Position numbers and translations under genes: made by a program. Below the pieces are notes generated by a model. It was not told the origin of the DNA. It did not search any database and saw only the letters and a program-made list of their open reading frames with translations. This document shows positions 32,719 to 46,356 of a stretch of DNA of 64,000 nucleotides, one piece after another. Location: positions 39,994,711 to 40,058,710 of the forward strand of contig CM061245.1 of NCBI GenBank assembly GCA_030848705.1. Reading direction: 5' to 3'. Source of the DNA: Heracleum sosnowskyi. Taxonomy: Eukaryota > Streptophyta > Magnoliopsida > Apiales > Apiaceae. How positions within the stretch are numbered: the first letter of the stretch is position 1; each line of letters opens with the position of its first letter.

Positions 32719-35700
32719 ATGGCCGGAGAATTTATCGTAACCAAAACTAATCATGTCTCGTTTCAGAACTTGCAATCCATAACGAACTTACAGTTTCGTG
32801 CACGGGCAGAGTTTCTGAACACACGTTCATTAGTGGCATATGCTTTGAGTACTCCCGTAGTCCTTTGCATCGATCAATTGACTGCGTTGTACACATCCGC
32901 CACGGATACAAGTGAGAATAACGTAAGGTCATTTAGTTTTGTTGTGCCAAGGGGCAGAACAATAAGGTTAATGGAACATGACTTTAACAGAATTCTACAT
33001 TTTCCAACAGAAAACCATGTTCCGGATCCCACAACTGAGGAGATACATGCTTTCTTCACTCTCATAAGAAGTTAACAACCCAACTTCTTTGTGGGAGAGT
33101 TTCTTAAGAATTAACTAACAAAGCCATGGAACTTCTTCTTTCACACACTTATCCATGTTTTTACTGCCAAGCTGACAAATCTGCATGGTATTCCCTTATT
33201 TCTTCAGAAGATAGGGTTTGCCATTGCTAACAATAGGCATATCAACATAGAAAGATTAGTAATTGATCAAGTCATTCTATGCATGGGACCACTGGATGAA
33301 AGAACATGCATAAATGAAGATGTGCTTTGTTTATATCCTAGGTTCCTACAACTAATTCTCAATGATGTCTTAACAGATGATGAACGTGAGACATTCGAGG
33401 CCGAGGAGACCATGGAGTGCATGAAGATGAAGAGCAATGCAATAACCGCTCTGATAAAAAAGAATCATCTTCCAGGGGTACCCACTGTTCTCACAGACTA
33501 TCTAAGAACGGTGCCCCTACCACTTCTACCCCCAGGGGAACAGGTAATTCAAGGTAATATTCCTCAACCTGAACTGGCTCCTGAGCCACAACCAATGGAT
33601 GTAGATCCAGAGCCCTCGGTGGCCATTCCCGACCAAGAGATTGCAAACCCACAATCTCTAACCACGGTCATACAGCCTTTGGACGAGCCAAATGAAAACA
33701 TAAACGAACCTCCTTCCCCTACTATACCCAACATTCAGACATCCGTGAGTGTAGAGGGAGATAGTGCCATAGCAGCACCACATAAGGAGATACACCCTTC
33801 AACAACAGCTCTGCCTTCCTCTAAAAGGAGAAGAATAGAAACTGAGGCAACTGTTGAAACTTCATTTCAATCATCCAAAGAGTCCTTTGTAGATTTTTCT
33901 GATGCTGATTGGGCTACGCTAACTAAAGCAATATCTGAACCTATAGCTCAATCTAGCAAGGAAGAATTGACGGAAGCAACTGGTGTTCCGACCATATTAC
34001 GGCCAGGTTCACTGGTTGAAGGTTCTAAGAACCAAGAGTCTTCACAGACGTCGAGAGAAGGTTCTGACCTAAATGCACAATCTAAAGGGTCATTGCCTAG
34101 CTCCCCAGATGGAACATATCTGGATCCTGCGGGTAAAGGGTCTGACGTAGGTGCAGATCGGCAACTCGGTGACAATGAATCAATTTCAATTGAGGAGTTA
34201 ACTGAGGTAAAGTCTTCACAGACTATTGGGGAAGTTTCAGGATCTCTGCTGTTAATATAGCCTGATTCTAGCCTCCTAGAGATTCAAACTCTAGATCCTA
34301 CAAAGGATACATCATCCACGGATGATCAGCAACTTGGTTCAACCAAGGATGGGGACTTGCGAAGCCCCATTGCACCACCGGTGACCTCCTTAAGGATGGC
34401 TACGGTGTTTTCTGATGCAGGTACAACTAGCAACAAGGGATTGAGTGAAACACAAACACTTACACCTGGCCTGAGTGGGAAAGGAAAAATGAGTGAAACA
34501 CCAACAGAAATGTTGAGTGCACACCCAGAGACAAATGTGAGGAGTGACACCCTAACCCTGCCACACATTGATGATCTGCTACTGCCTACAGAAAGAGAAG
34601 TACATGTTCAATCCACCCTCAAGGAGATGACGGTTCATGATAAACAAGGAAATCCACTATTCAAGGTTCCACTGAGACCTTCCTTTGACCAAGGGATCTC
34701 CTCTGATCAAGCCAATGCTTCTTTAATGTCTATTCAAGAGAAGGTTGACTTGGCGGCGGCTGATTCTAGAAGAACTTATCGGGTCTTAGGCAGTGCATCT
34801 GGCACTATAACAGGTACAAAACTAGCAGTGGACTCCTTGAAGAAGGAAGCAATGGAGGAACTAGTCGACTTGAGGACTGACGTCAAAGAGCTGAAAGATG
34901 GTTTCATGAATGAAGTGAATGCTCTACAACAAAGTCAAGAAGCTTTAAGAGAAGACGTTCTGGTTATCCGGGATGGTCAAGCTAGGGTAAAAGATGCAAT
35001 GAACACCCTTTCTAGAGTGGAGTCTAAGGTGAACCAGAGATTGGACAGAATTGAAAAGACTACCAAGCTGAGATTGGATGACATTGACCTGAAGCTAGCT
35101 TCTATACATGAAATGAATAGAGACATTTCTGACTTCATGGAGAATCAGGGTGACGGGATACATTCTATTTTGGAGTATGTTGAGGAACCAACAACCCGGA
35201 CCTTCAAATCAACAACCTGATCCTTCTACTACCTTTTACAATGAGGATAACTAAATCGAGGATTCCTCAACTAAGGGGGAGGAAGTTGGAGAAGGGGAGA
35301 CAAATGAAGGATGGCAAACATCTGGATGGGGAGTTTGGGAAACCAATGAAGCTATTCCAGTTAGACAGTACTGTATTGAAGACATTGTGCAAGAAGAGGA
35401 GAGTGAGGAGGAATTTGAAGTCATGCAAGAGCACCCACTTTAGGAGGAACATGAGCCATATTATCCAGAGCCAATAGAACATCCTATCTTGGATGATGAT
35501 ATGGAAGAAGAAGCAAATTCTCTGTCACTAGAAGAAGAAGCTGCCTTGGAGATTAAAAGCTGAGAGAGCTGAAAGAGATGTCAGGCAAGCTGAGAAAGAA
35601 AGACACCAAGCAGTTCTAAGGATTGAGAAGCTTAAAAGATTCAAGGTGTATGCTGAAGTGAGGAAGAAGACGATGATGGATTTAGCACAGAAGCAAGGTA

Positions 35701-36515
35701 TTGACTGGAAGATGGCTTACAAAACCTTTTGTGGTGTTGAAGACGGATTAGAAGTCAACGACAATGCGGAGGTGGAAGTCATAATTCAGGACATAAGAAG
35801 TGCAAATCCTGATGATCATACTTACTTCACTGCACTGAGAAATACTGTGATCTTTCTGAAAGCTGGGGTTAAAGTAAACGGTGCCTGGAACATAGTGATC
35901 AACTTTCTTGAGAAAGGTACCTTTGTGATTTCCACTAAGTTTTTTGAACAGAGAACATACACAGAATTGCAGGTGATGCTCATCAAGATTTAGAGGACGA
36001 CAAGGCTAAATGAACTGCTCCGTGAGCATGTTAAAGAGATCTTGATGAAAGTCGGTCCAGAGATTACTGAAGATCCTCCAATGGTTAGATTCATGATGAA
36101 TGACTTGTTCAGAATCTGCTATTTGACTGAGGAAAAGCTGAAGGACTATCCAAATAACTATCTTATATCAGTGGAGAAGTATCTCAGATCCACTGGATTC
36201 ACTTCAACGGAGAAGGACAAAGCAGCAGACACTCTGAGGAGATATCTAATGGGGAATGTTCCTTACTATAGGAAGAGAGTGGAAAAAGGATTGGAAGTGC
36301 GTACCAGACTACCAAACATGCCAAAGCTAAACAAGAAAGATGTTAACATTGCATGGTTGTGGGCTGGAGTGGGTCAAGAGGTTGAATATATTGGAATACA
36401 CATCCAAGGAGCAATCCTTAAACCTGGAGATCCATTGCACTATCCATCAGTGATTGATTATCAAGATTCTAATTCCGATCCAATGATTGAAGAAGGTGAG
36501 ATCGAAATGGACTGA
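32719..36515 (+). pseudogene. Element A 3' ORF (env-position protein), decayed
   Basis: It starts MAGEFIVTKTNHVSF after the spacer. The N-terminal third resembles the helical N-terminal region of the B element protein (LVAYALSTPVVL..., HFPTENHVPDP). A Pro/Ser/Glu-rich variable middle follows, then a coiled coil (SRVESKVNQRLDRIEK) and a C-terminal region (KRFKVYAEVRKKT..., RRYLMGNVPYYRKR) ending GEIEMD. It is interrupted by TAA at 33073 and 33112, TAG at 34258, TGA at 35218, frame changes near 35230 and 35560, and TAG at 35991. The position between pol and the 3' LTR matches the extra ORF of Sireviruses. I see no credible signal peptide, so calling it an envelope protein is not justified. Confidence 0.7.
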
Positions 36516-36613
36516 AAAACAGAAGCAAAGAACAAAAGAACTATCAGCTCAGACTATGGATATTCCAGCGATATTCTCTCTCGGTGTTGTTACCAAATTT
36601 CCCTCACAACAAG
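36516..36613 (+). other. Truncated 3' end of element A
   Basis: About 100 bp follow the 3' ORF, then Helitron sequence begins abruptly at AAGATCGATATTCC. No polypurine tract and no LTR ending in CTAACA is present, so the 3' LTR of A has been deleted or replaced. Confidence 0.55.
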
Positions 36614-39207
36614 ATCGATATTCCAATTTTAACATATTGAATACTTGTCTTATATATTAATTTTTGTGTTAACGTATTCCTTTCTAATAAGTCGTTCTCT
36701 CGTTGAAAAAATACTTATATAAATTTGCAATCATATTTCACTTCTAATAAAACTTTTAACTATATCTTACAAACACCTATTTTATTTTCAATAAACCTTT
36801 TTTTAATATGCATTTCTTATAAATTCGAACTTTTCGATCGATCCTATAAATTCGAAAACCTATTCTACTTTCGATAGAACTTTCAATCATATGTCTAACC
36901 TATAAATTTGAACTATTCTCTTTTATAAACTCGAACACTTATTCCACTTCAAATATAATTTTTTCTGACAAATTCAAATATAATTTTTATTTATATGTCT
37001 TTCTTACAAATTTGAACTCTTCTCCTCTATAAATTCGAACACCTATTCTATTTTTAATCTGTTAAAGGATGAAGACTTTTCACATGAGAATAATTTGGAT
37101 TTATGATATAATTCTCCTTATGCAAGTATAATTAGCTTGTATAAAAAAAATTAAAACAAATAATTTCTAAGAAAGAGAATATATAATTTGAGAAGATCGC
37201 AAAAGAAGTCACACCGTCCTCGTATATTACTATTTCGAATATAACATTTAATTATTTGTCTCCTCGGTATAACCAAACACGTATTCTACTTTTGATAAAC
37301 ATTTTACCATACATCTTTTCTATAAATTAGAATTCTTTTTCTCTATTAATTTGAACTCTTATTCTACTTATAATATAATTTTTAATTATATGTCTTACCA
37401 ACAAATTCGAACTTCTCTTCTTTCTAGATTCGAACTCCTATTCTATATTTAGTAGAACTAACATTATATGTCTTTTAACTATTTCTTTATGAAGTCGAAC
37501 ACCTAATCTATTTCTAGTATAACTTTTAATTATTTGTCTTTGATATATATAACTTCAAACTCTTTGTCCTTTATAAATCCAAATACCTATCTATTTCTAA
37601 TATGATAGATGATATTTTAATTTATTAATATTTAAAATCCTAAAATTGTGAAAAAATAAAAAAATAAATTATTGTTCTTAGATAAATATGTCTCCTTAAA
37701 ATATTATTTCTCATAATTCTAAGTAGGATCTTGATATTTTAACTTCTCTTTAGTTTCAATCTTACTCCCGTGTATGGCCTCAATATCTTGACACACAATG
37801 TACGACAATGCTGTACCTATTTACATTATTATTCATTCTTGAATTTATAATCTATGCACTCCTATATATAGTGTACTAATTCAGTTGATGGAAAATATAC
37901 AAAAGAATTAACAAAAATCAAAATTTTGGATATAATAAATTATTACAGAGATATATTTTCTGGACATTATAAAGATGAAAAAGATAGTTGATTTGAATTT
38001 GTGAAAGATGTTTATTAGCCTCACCGTAAAATTTGAAAACTAAATAATTTTAACATCGCGCATATCTAAATATGTTAGATATTCATAAATTAAAATAAAA
38101 AATTAATCATGTTTCATATAAAAGACTCGAGGCAAAACTGAAAGAAATAACTTATTAAAAATGTATAAGAGATCATAGTACTTACTATTGAAACTATAAT
38201 AATAAAATGAAATAAATGATATGAATTCATAAAATTGTAAATTGTTAAAAAGATCTCGGAAATGACTCAATATTTATAAATAAAACTTTTATGGTATTAT
38301 GCAAGAGAGTTAATGACATATTTAACACTTTTCCAGATTACCCAAAATACCTGATATCGCAAACATTGTCCAAATTATCTACGAAGCTGCGCAACCTAGA
38401 GATGCGTATGTCCACTGCGCGCATGTGAAGTATGCGTGTACGGTGATTAGTATGTGATCCATTGGTACAATTTTAAAATTTTGAGGGCTCAGATGGTGAG
38501 TCCCAGAGATGGTGGGTCCCAGAACTGATTAAGGATGTCTTGAATGCGTAATGGATAACACGCATGTGAACAATACGTGTAGTCGCGGGCCTCAAATTGT
38601 GAATCCTTTTGGTTAAAATTGTTTTATCAGATGTATGCATGGTATATATGCGTATACATTTGGTTAGGATGGGCAACATAACCAACTTATGGTATTTTGG
38701 GCAATTTTTAATATAAAAGTATTAAGAAGGACTATTACCGTATGCAAGACTACCTTCATTTATTCATTGTTAAGAAGTATTATAGCTCAGGATTGAAAAA
38801 CCGAAACACATTGATTTGTTTATTTTGTTGTACGTGGGAGGTGGCCATATCTTCCGAATTGAGCTTTTGATTGAATCTTGTTTACTGTGAAATCCTCGAT
38901 TATATAGTTGTGAAAGAAACTTTTATGATTGAATCTTGTTTACTATGTGAAGTCCTCGATTATATAGTTGTGAAAGAAACTTTTATATCTCTTCGATACA
39001 AACTCAAATTATTCGTTCTTCGTAAACTTGAATTTTACTCTTTTATAAATTCGAACACCTATTCTACTTCTAATATGTTAAAGTATATTTTAATTATTAA
39101 TATTTGAAATTCTTAAAGTCTTTAAAAATTAGAAAAATAGATTGAGACGATCTTAGAGGCGCCACATAACCTCCCGCTTATCTTCCTATATATATATATA
39201 TTGATGA
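36614..39207 (-). mobile_element. Minus-strand Helitron lacking its 3' hairpin end
   Basis: The 5' end on the minus strand is TCATCAATATATATATATA (39207 downwards), the same as the start of the intact copy at 43972, followed by GGAGGTTATGTGGCGCC. Its other side matches 16311-16684 but stops at 36614, before the terminal hairpin. Many TTCGAACNCCTATTCTA-like repeats fill the interior. Near 38318-38730 a mosaic block with inverted CCAAAATACC ends may be a further MITE. No helicase frame is visible. Confidence 0.6.
38868..38987. repeat. Tandem duplication of a 58-60 bp unit
   Basis: The unit ATTGAATCTTGTTTACT through GTGAAAGAAACTTTTATG occurs twice in a row, differing by a 2-bp insertion and few substitutions. 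It lies inside Helitron DNA and has no coding role. Confidence 0.85.
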
Positions 39208-39424
39208 TTTGACAAATCAATGGAAGGATTGAAGAAATTTTATATTTTTTCAATTGGTTTAACCAAGCAACCCAATCGGGTTTTTTTGTCGTGAGTCGGA
39301 GTGTGTGCTAAGCTTCCCAAGCAAAGGATTACAATCTGAGTCATGCGCACCATTCTAGCTAAGAGAGTAGTGTCCTAACTAATATACTTTTATGCCATGA
39401 TCAGGATTGCTAGAATCTACTGCC

Positions 39425-39880
39425 TCACCGAAATTCGAAGAATCTTGTAGTCACTGGAAGTAAAATAAAAAACAAACCCGAGACTAATTCGTATGCAATT
39501 TCCTCGTACTTCAGCAGTAGGAAGCATCTTCAACTGCTTGGTCAACGGATTCCATAAATAAATAACATCACCATATAAGTCAGCAAGACAAATAAGACCA
39601 TTACAAGAACAAATATAACGAACCCTACCATTACATTGTGATGCAGTTGGAGCTTAACATATTTTTCACGAGTATCGATGTAAACGTGGTCTAAATCATC
39701 CTCGTTCAGAACTAGGAAGGTTTCTCTTTTGTGAGAATCGGTAAATTCTTGGTTTAATATCATGGAACGCCATGACTTGCATGCTAAACTAAAGCGTAGC
39801 AGTGAAAATAAAGGTAAATATTGAAGGATGTTGAAGATAAGTTCTTCAGGTAAATAATGACCGATCCTCTTTCTCATCAT
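39425..39880 (-). pseudogene. F-box protein pseudogene (F-box plus start of kelch/FBA-type region)
   Basis: The minus-strand frame starts MMRKRIGHYLPEELIFNILQ and has the F-box core (LPEELIFNILQYLPLFSLLR, then CKSWRSMILNQEF), which in plants binds SKP1 within an SCF ubiquitin ligase. Near 39635 the frame shifts. The next frame then gives VRYICSCNGLICLADLYGD, WNPLTKQLKMLP, GNCIRISLGF and SSDYKILRIS, the usual substrate-side repeat start of F-box/FBA proteins. A stop follows at about 39430. One frameshift and truncation make it a pseudogene. It lies between two Helitrons and may be the host locus they landed beside. Confidence 0.8.
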
Positions 39881-39929
39881 TGAGGCCCAATCGGTGAGGG
39901 TTTAATATGATTTATAAACCCTAATTAAC

Positions 39930-42900
39930 TCCTTTATATATAATAAGCCTAAGGGAGATCTTATCCAAAACTTTGGTCGGTCACTGTACTACCAAAAGTA
40001 TATGATCCGTTGGATTATAAAACTATAAATATTCAAATAGATGAGGACCGTTAGATATAATATTAAAAATTGTATTTGATTAATAATAGGATAGTATTTA
40101 AATACTAAAAGGTGTATTTTGATAATTTAAACCAATTATAAATAGGTTTTCTATATTGAATAGAAATCTTTATGTAAAAAATCGTAATTATCTTTTCTCT
40201 TTAGTTTATGGATAGTTCCAGTTAGATAATAATTATTAAACCATCATTAAATTAAAGATAATTTTGTTAGGTTCGCGTGGGCTGTAAAATTGTTAAAATC
40301 TGTTGTCTAAAACTAGAGATAGAGCCCAAACAGTAAAGTGATTATCTAAATTTTAATAATTTTTTTTTTAATTTAAACCAATTATAAATAGGTTTTCTAT
40401 ATTGAATAGAAATCTTTATGTAAAAAATCGTAATTATATTTTCTCTTTAGTTTATGGATAGTTCCAGTTAGATAATAATTATTAAACCATCATTAAATTA
40501 AAGATAATTTTGTTAGGTTCGCGTGGGCTGTAAAATTGTTAAAATCTGTTGTCTAAAGCTCAGCCCAAACAGTAAAGTGATTATCTAAACTTTAATAATT
40601 TATTATTATTATTATAGCACCAATTTAATTTTTTTCCTAATTCTTTTAAATTTATAAATTCTATGTTTATTTCAATAAAATATTAAAATCAATTTAAGAA
40701 AAAATTAAAATCGATCTGGTCCGTGTACGACCACTATACGACCAAATTAATTATTACAGTTAGATCTTAAATAGATCGATGAGAATTGTTAGATCTAATA
40801 TTAAAAAGTGTATCTGATTAATAATAGAATTATATTTAAATACTAAAAAGTGTATTTTGATAATTTATAATTTTTCTATGTAAAAATTCTTAAATATCTT
40901 TTCTCTTTAATTTATGTATAGTTCGAGTTAGATAATAATTGTTAAACCAAATATCAGATAACAATTCATATCGATTACAATATTAAAAATTATCAATATA
41001 ATGCTCATGTATATCATATAACAATGATACATGTGGACCCTGCGTTATAAGAGACTTAGGAGAACTCCTGTACATGAATAAATTTAAACATTTTTTTTCT
41101 GAAGAAATATAACAATTTGATTAATCCAAATTATAATTATATTATTTTACATATAACAAACATAAAATGATAATATCAAAATATTATTAAAATATTGAGG
41201 GTTTCATATTCATAAACAATAATTTTGAATATAATACTTAACCATCTTTTCTTTTCGGTTTATGGGTAGGTCAACTGGTCAAGTTAGATAATAATTATTA
41301 AATCATCATTAAATTAAAGATAATTTCGTTAGTTTCACATGGGTTGTAAAATCGTCAAAATTCAATTTCTAAAACTCAGGATAGAACCCAAATAGTAAAG
41401 TGAGTATCTAAATTTTAATAAATATTTTTTATAATTGTAGCACCAATTTATTTATTTTTCCACTAATTCTTTTAAATATAGAAATTTTATCTTTCTTTCA
41501 ATAAAGTATTAAAATAAATTAAGAACAAATTCAAATCGATAAAGACTATAATAATATGAGAATAAAATTTTATATAAGCATAACATAATTTTTATTCTGT
41601 TTAATAATTTTAAAGTAATAATGTATTTTAAAATTTTATATACACTATAAATAAAACCGAAACATTAAAAGTAAAAGTAATTAGTAAGATACTTATATCA
41701 GTATGTACTTAATATCCTTATTATATTAAACTCTTTTATATAATAAGCACAATAGAGATTATCCAAAATTTTGATTGTGACAACCAAATTAATAAGGACT
41801 ATTAGATCTTAACTAGATAAATGAAAATCATTTAATCAAATATTAAAAAAGTGTATTTTATTTATAATATGATTATATTTAAATTCTAAAAAGTGTATTT
41901 TGATAATTTAAACCAAATATACCAAATACAAATAAGTTTTCTATATTGAATAGAATTCTCCATGTAAAAAATTCGTGACTTTCTTTTCTCTTCCATGGAC
42001 AATTCCAGTTAGATAAAAATTGTTAAACCATCTTTTAATTAAAAATAATTTAATTATCTTCACGTGGGGTGTAAAATCGTCAAAATCTGATTTTTAAAAC
42101 ACAAGATAAAGCCCAAATCAGTAAAGTGAGTATTTAAATTCTAATAATGATTATTATGTCATCATTATTTTAACGCCAATTTAATTACTTTTTTCTAACT
42201 ATTTTAAATTTAGAAATCTATGTTCAAAAATTAAAATCAATCTAAAAAAATTCAAATCAACAAAGAATATAATAATACGAGGATAAAATTTTATAAAATT
42301 GTGCATATTTTTTATCCTATTTTATTAAGTTATAGATCATAACTAATCAAATATAATTTATTATTAAATAATAAATTATACGCAAATGGTGATTTTGTTT
42401 TATAAGCACTCATAGAGACCTAATTTCATTGTTAGCAGGACTATATTCATATTAAAAAAAACCGTATTTTGAAATTGTAGACTCAGCTACAGAACATACC
42501 TAACTTTTTTAACCTACATACATTGTCAATTATTAATTTCGAAACTTTAAAAGTTTGTTAATCAATTAGTATAGTACTTTTCTGAAAAATCGTACTTTAC
42601 AAAAAATATTATCAAATAACCTATGTCTGAAAGAAAAAAAATGAAAAAAAATCTTTTTTTTTTTCAAAAAAAAAACCTGTAAATTTTAACATGTTGTTGG
42701 TAGATTCAAATCTTAGATCATTCTACATGATAATTTTACTGTTATATGTAACGTTTCTCAACAATTTAATTTGAAAGATCCAACGATGATGGATTGAGTG
42801 ATCAAACAAAGCGACCACACTTATAAGAAAGCTTTCATTATTTAGTCTTTAATATAATAACATAGATATTTACGGGATATACTATAAAAAAATGAATTTT

Positions 42901-43850
42901 ATACAGATCGTCACAGTGTACTACTTTAAAAGAAGAACTATTACAAAAAAAATATATTTTAATTAATAATTTATTTTCTCAAAAGTTCAAAGTTCCCGCA
43001 TTATTAACATATTACAAAAAAGAGTATATATTTAAAAAATTAAAAAAATAAAAAAATTATAAATATTAAGAAAAATTAATGATGTTATCCTGGTAGTTTG
43101 GTCCTAAATACCGTCAAAACATTCTCAACCGTTAGATCCAATACTTTTAAAAATAGGTGATCAAGATTATATCATATAAAAAGAAATTATTATCTAAAAA
43201 TGATATAAGTTAAAAGATATTATATTAGGATTGGATTTTCCAAAAAGTTAAAACATAAAAATAGTTGTAATTAAATAAGGAAACCCATTTATAACCAAAA
43301 TAATAAAAATCGTTTAATCTTAAATAGATAGGTGAAAACCGTTAGATTTAACATTAAAACCTGTATTTGGTTAATAAATGTTATTCTAATAATCTAAACT
43401 ACATATAAGTTAGGTAGATTTCCTAAATCGAATAGAATTCTCAACATTAAATTTCGTCACTTTATTCTCTTTTTAGTTTTAGAATAGTTTTTAATTGAAA
43501 AAGAACTATTAAACCACAACTAAATTAAAGATTATTTTGTGAATTTCACGTGGACCGTAAAATTGGCAAAATCTAACTTTTATAACTCAATATAAACAAA
43601 TATTAAATTGAGCGTGTAAAATATAATAAATATCAAATTTTTAACTATAATTTTTTTTGGCTAAATCTTTTTTAACAATAATTTAATCATGTAAACTAAT
43701 AACTTTTAAATATTAAAATATTCATAAATAAATATAATTATAAATATTAAAAAAACAATCACGTGTTGCATCGTAATAAAAATATAATTATAAACAAAAT
43801 AATTATAAATAAAATTTAAGTAACCGTGCATCGCACGGGCTATAAGCTAG
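39930..43850 (+). mobile_element. AT-rich Helitron with internally repeated body
   Basis: The 3' end is a perfect hairpin CCGTGC-ATC-GCACGG (43824-43838), then CTAG at 43847-43850, then T. The 5' end is placed near TCCTTTATATATAATAAGCC at 39930, although the preceding base is C. A second start-like copy occurs at 41729. A block ending CGTGGGCTGTAAAATTG recurs near 40270, 40519, 41338, 42062 and 43549. This shows internal duplication or nested copies. No protein-coding frame is credible. Its last 679 bp equal the first 671 bp of the window. Confidence 0.6.
40124..40610. repeat. Tandem duplication of a 246-bp unit
   Basis: Sequence starting AATTTAAACCAATTATAAAT at 40124 is repeated from 40370 with very few changes. 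Because this pair is far more alike than the other internal repeats of the Helitron, it is a recent duplication. Confidence 0.85.
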
Positions 43851-43971
43851 TAATATATAATACTCATATAGGGTAAGCGTTGATCACATGTTTTTTTGTG
43901 GGAGAAGTTTTCTGTTCATCTATATTTATACACAATAAGAAGCACGGTAGTGGTAACTTAATTAAGAATCA

Positions 43972-44656
43972 TCATCAATATATATATATATATAAAGGAG
44001 GATACGTGGGAGGTTAGGTGGCGCCCCTAAGATCGTCTTAATCTATTTTTCTAATTTTCTAAAATTTTATAATTTTAAATACTGATAAATAAAAAAATGT
44101 CTTTTAACATATTAGAAGTAGAATAGGTGTTCGAATTTATCGAGGAGAAGAGTTTGAATTTATAGCGAAGACATATAATTAAAAGTTCTATTTGAAGTAG
44201 AATGAGTGTTTGAATTTGTAGAGGGGAAGAGTTCAAATATAAAAGAAGTACTTGCAAAGTTCTATTTGAAGTAGAATAGGTGTTTCGATTTATAGAGGAG
44301 AAGAATTCAGATATAAAATAAGTACTTGCAATTAAAAGTTGTATTGAAAGTAGAATAAGCGGTTGTAATACATAACTAAAAGTTCTATTTGAAGAAGTAG
44401 AATATGTAAAGTTATATAGGTGTTTTTTCAACGAAAGAGTGTCTCATTAGAAAGAAGTATGATAACATAAAAATTAATATATAATAAGACAAATATATAT
44501 TCAATATATTAAATTTGAGATTTTGATATTAAAAAGGAAAACGCGTTTCACGGGAGGACGGCTTATTAGCGAGGACCGAGTAATTTTCATAATTTATTTG
44601 ATAAAGTTTTTTAAAAAAATTATTACGCCGCCGCGAAGCGCGGCTTTTTCAACTAG
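43972..44656 (+). mobile_element. Complete short non-autonomous Helitron (685 bp)
   Basis: It starts TCATCAATATATATATATA after A (43971), runs through GGAGGTTAGGTGGCGCCCC, and ends with a GCCGCCGCGAAGCGCGGC hairpin, TTTTTCAA and CTAG at 44653-44656, followed by T. Both ends match the minus-strand relatives at 16187 and 39207. The 118-codon minus ORF inside has no domain and consists of the family's repeat units. Confidence 0.75.
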
Positions 44657-45786
44657 TTATAATCGGTACATGAATCGTCAGGATTTTAATTGACAGATTA
44701 GAAGGCTCAAAGATAGTTTTTACAGCTTAATTAAGTAAACAAAATAAATCTATACTATTATATTAAATACGAAACATTGAAAGTTTTGTAATATCTGGTC
44801 CTTTAAATTTTTGTAGTCTCGTCACTCCATTCATGTAATTTGGTCCTTTAAATTTTTGTAGTCTGGTCACTCCATTCATAGCCGTTAGATATTTCTGATC
44901 AAATTGATGAGAACCGTTAGATAAAATATTAAAATTATTATATAGAATATCTTTTCTATTTTTCCTAACTAAAACATCTCATTTTTCAAAAATATCGCAG
45001 GCAGTTTCATTTAATAAAATAACATAATAAGGTTATAATTGCTAATAACTAACCCATTACCATTTTTAGCCAAAGTGTATATTCTTTTTTATATTTTCTA
45101 ACTAAAATTTCTACTTTTCTATTTTTCCTAAATAAAATCTCTCATTTTCCAAAAATATCACGAACGGTTCTATTTAATAAAATAAAATAATAATATTATA
45201 ATTATTAATGACTAACCGATTAGCTGTTTTTCCAAAACATATATTATTTTTTATATTTTCTAACTAATATTTCTCCTAACTAAAACCTCAAAAATATCAC
45301 GGGCTATTCCATTTAGTAGCATAAAATACCAATATTATAAATTTATCTATATATCTATACTATATTATTAAAGTTTTTTGGTACGGTACTTACCTTATTT
45401 AATTATTTATTTAATTATTATAAAATTATTATAATCAGTTACCCTTCGATTAAAATACATTACCATTTTTTTCTTAAAAAATCATGGACAATTTCATTTT
45501 CAGTTGTTACTTTTTCTATTCCCTTACTAAAATCCCTCATTTTTCAAATATATCACGAGCAAACCCTTACTTATTTATTTTAAAATCTATTTTAATACTT
45601 TTAATTGACAATTACCCTTTTCAACTAAAACATGTCACCTTTTCTATTTTTCTTACTAAAACCCTTCTTTTTTCAAAAATATCACGGACAAATCGTTACT
45701 TTTTTATTTTAAAATTCAACGAAAACATGTTACTTTCTATTTTTCTTACTAAAACCCCACTTTTTCCAAAATATCAAGGGCAAACC

Positions 45787-46356
45787 TGTTGCCCAGTAAA
45801 TAACAATTGTAGAAGGGGGTTGAATACAATTGTATAAGATTCTCGACTTATTAAAATATAGATCACAAATATGAAAGAATAATAACAGCTTTATTAAATC
45901 TGATATAAAACTGTTACAAACTCTCTCAAGAAATTCTGATATTCTTGAGAGCTTCTAGGTTACAAAATACTCGTGTATGCAATTGATCTCACACAAAGAT
46001 CAAAACCTAAATTGTGTTTATATACTACACAGCTTCTCTATCGATTACAAGATAAGTCCAAATCAATTACAAACATTATTGAAACATATCCTAACCGACA
46101 GCTTCATTCCTATAAATAAGGAACCGACAAAATAAACTTCCTTCTTTAACTAGACTCATAAACCAACTCGAAATAGAAATCCTGATCAGCTTCCAGTCCT
46201 GATGATCAATCCTGATCACAGTCCTGATATAGAAATCCTGATGACAATCCTAATACTGACGCTTGTGCAATACTGATGATCATGCAATATTGACGACGTC
46301 AGCAATCCTGATCAGTTGAGTCTAGATCCTGATGATCATTGAATCCTGATCTAACA
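45787..46356 (-). mobile_element. 3' LTR of element B
   Basis: In plus orientation it begins TGTTGCCCAGTAAATAAC and ends CCTGATCTAACA. It contains many CCTGAT/ATCAGG motifs between 46190 and 46350. Its inner side is followed by ATCTCCCCTAATC, which is the polypurine tract on the minus strand. Confidence 0.92.

Noticed and set aside
32719..33075. Reading the start of the A 3' ORF as a complete small host gene
   Set aside because: The same frame continues past the stop to 34260 with the same protein character, and the position matches the 3' ORF of a Sirevirus.
44075..44431. 118-codon minus-strand ORF
   Set aside because: It is made from the short repeats of a non-coding Helitron and has no domain.
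45484..45837. 117-codon plus-strand ORF running into the LTR of element B
   Set aside because: Translation of repeated TTTCTATTTTTCTTACTAAAA modules; it crosses the transposon boundary.
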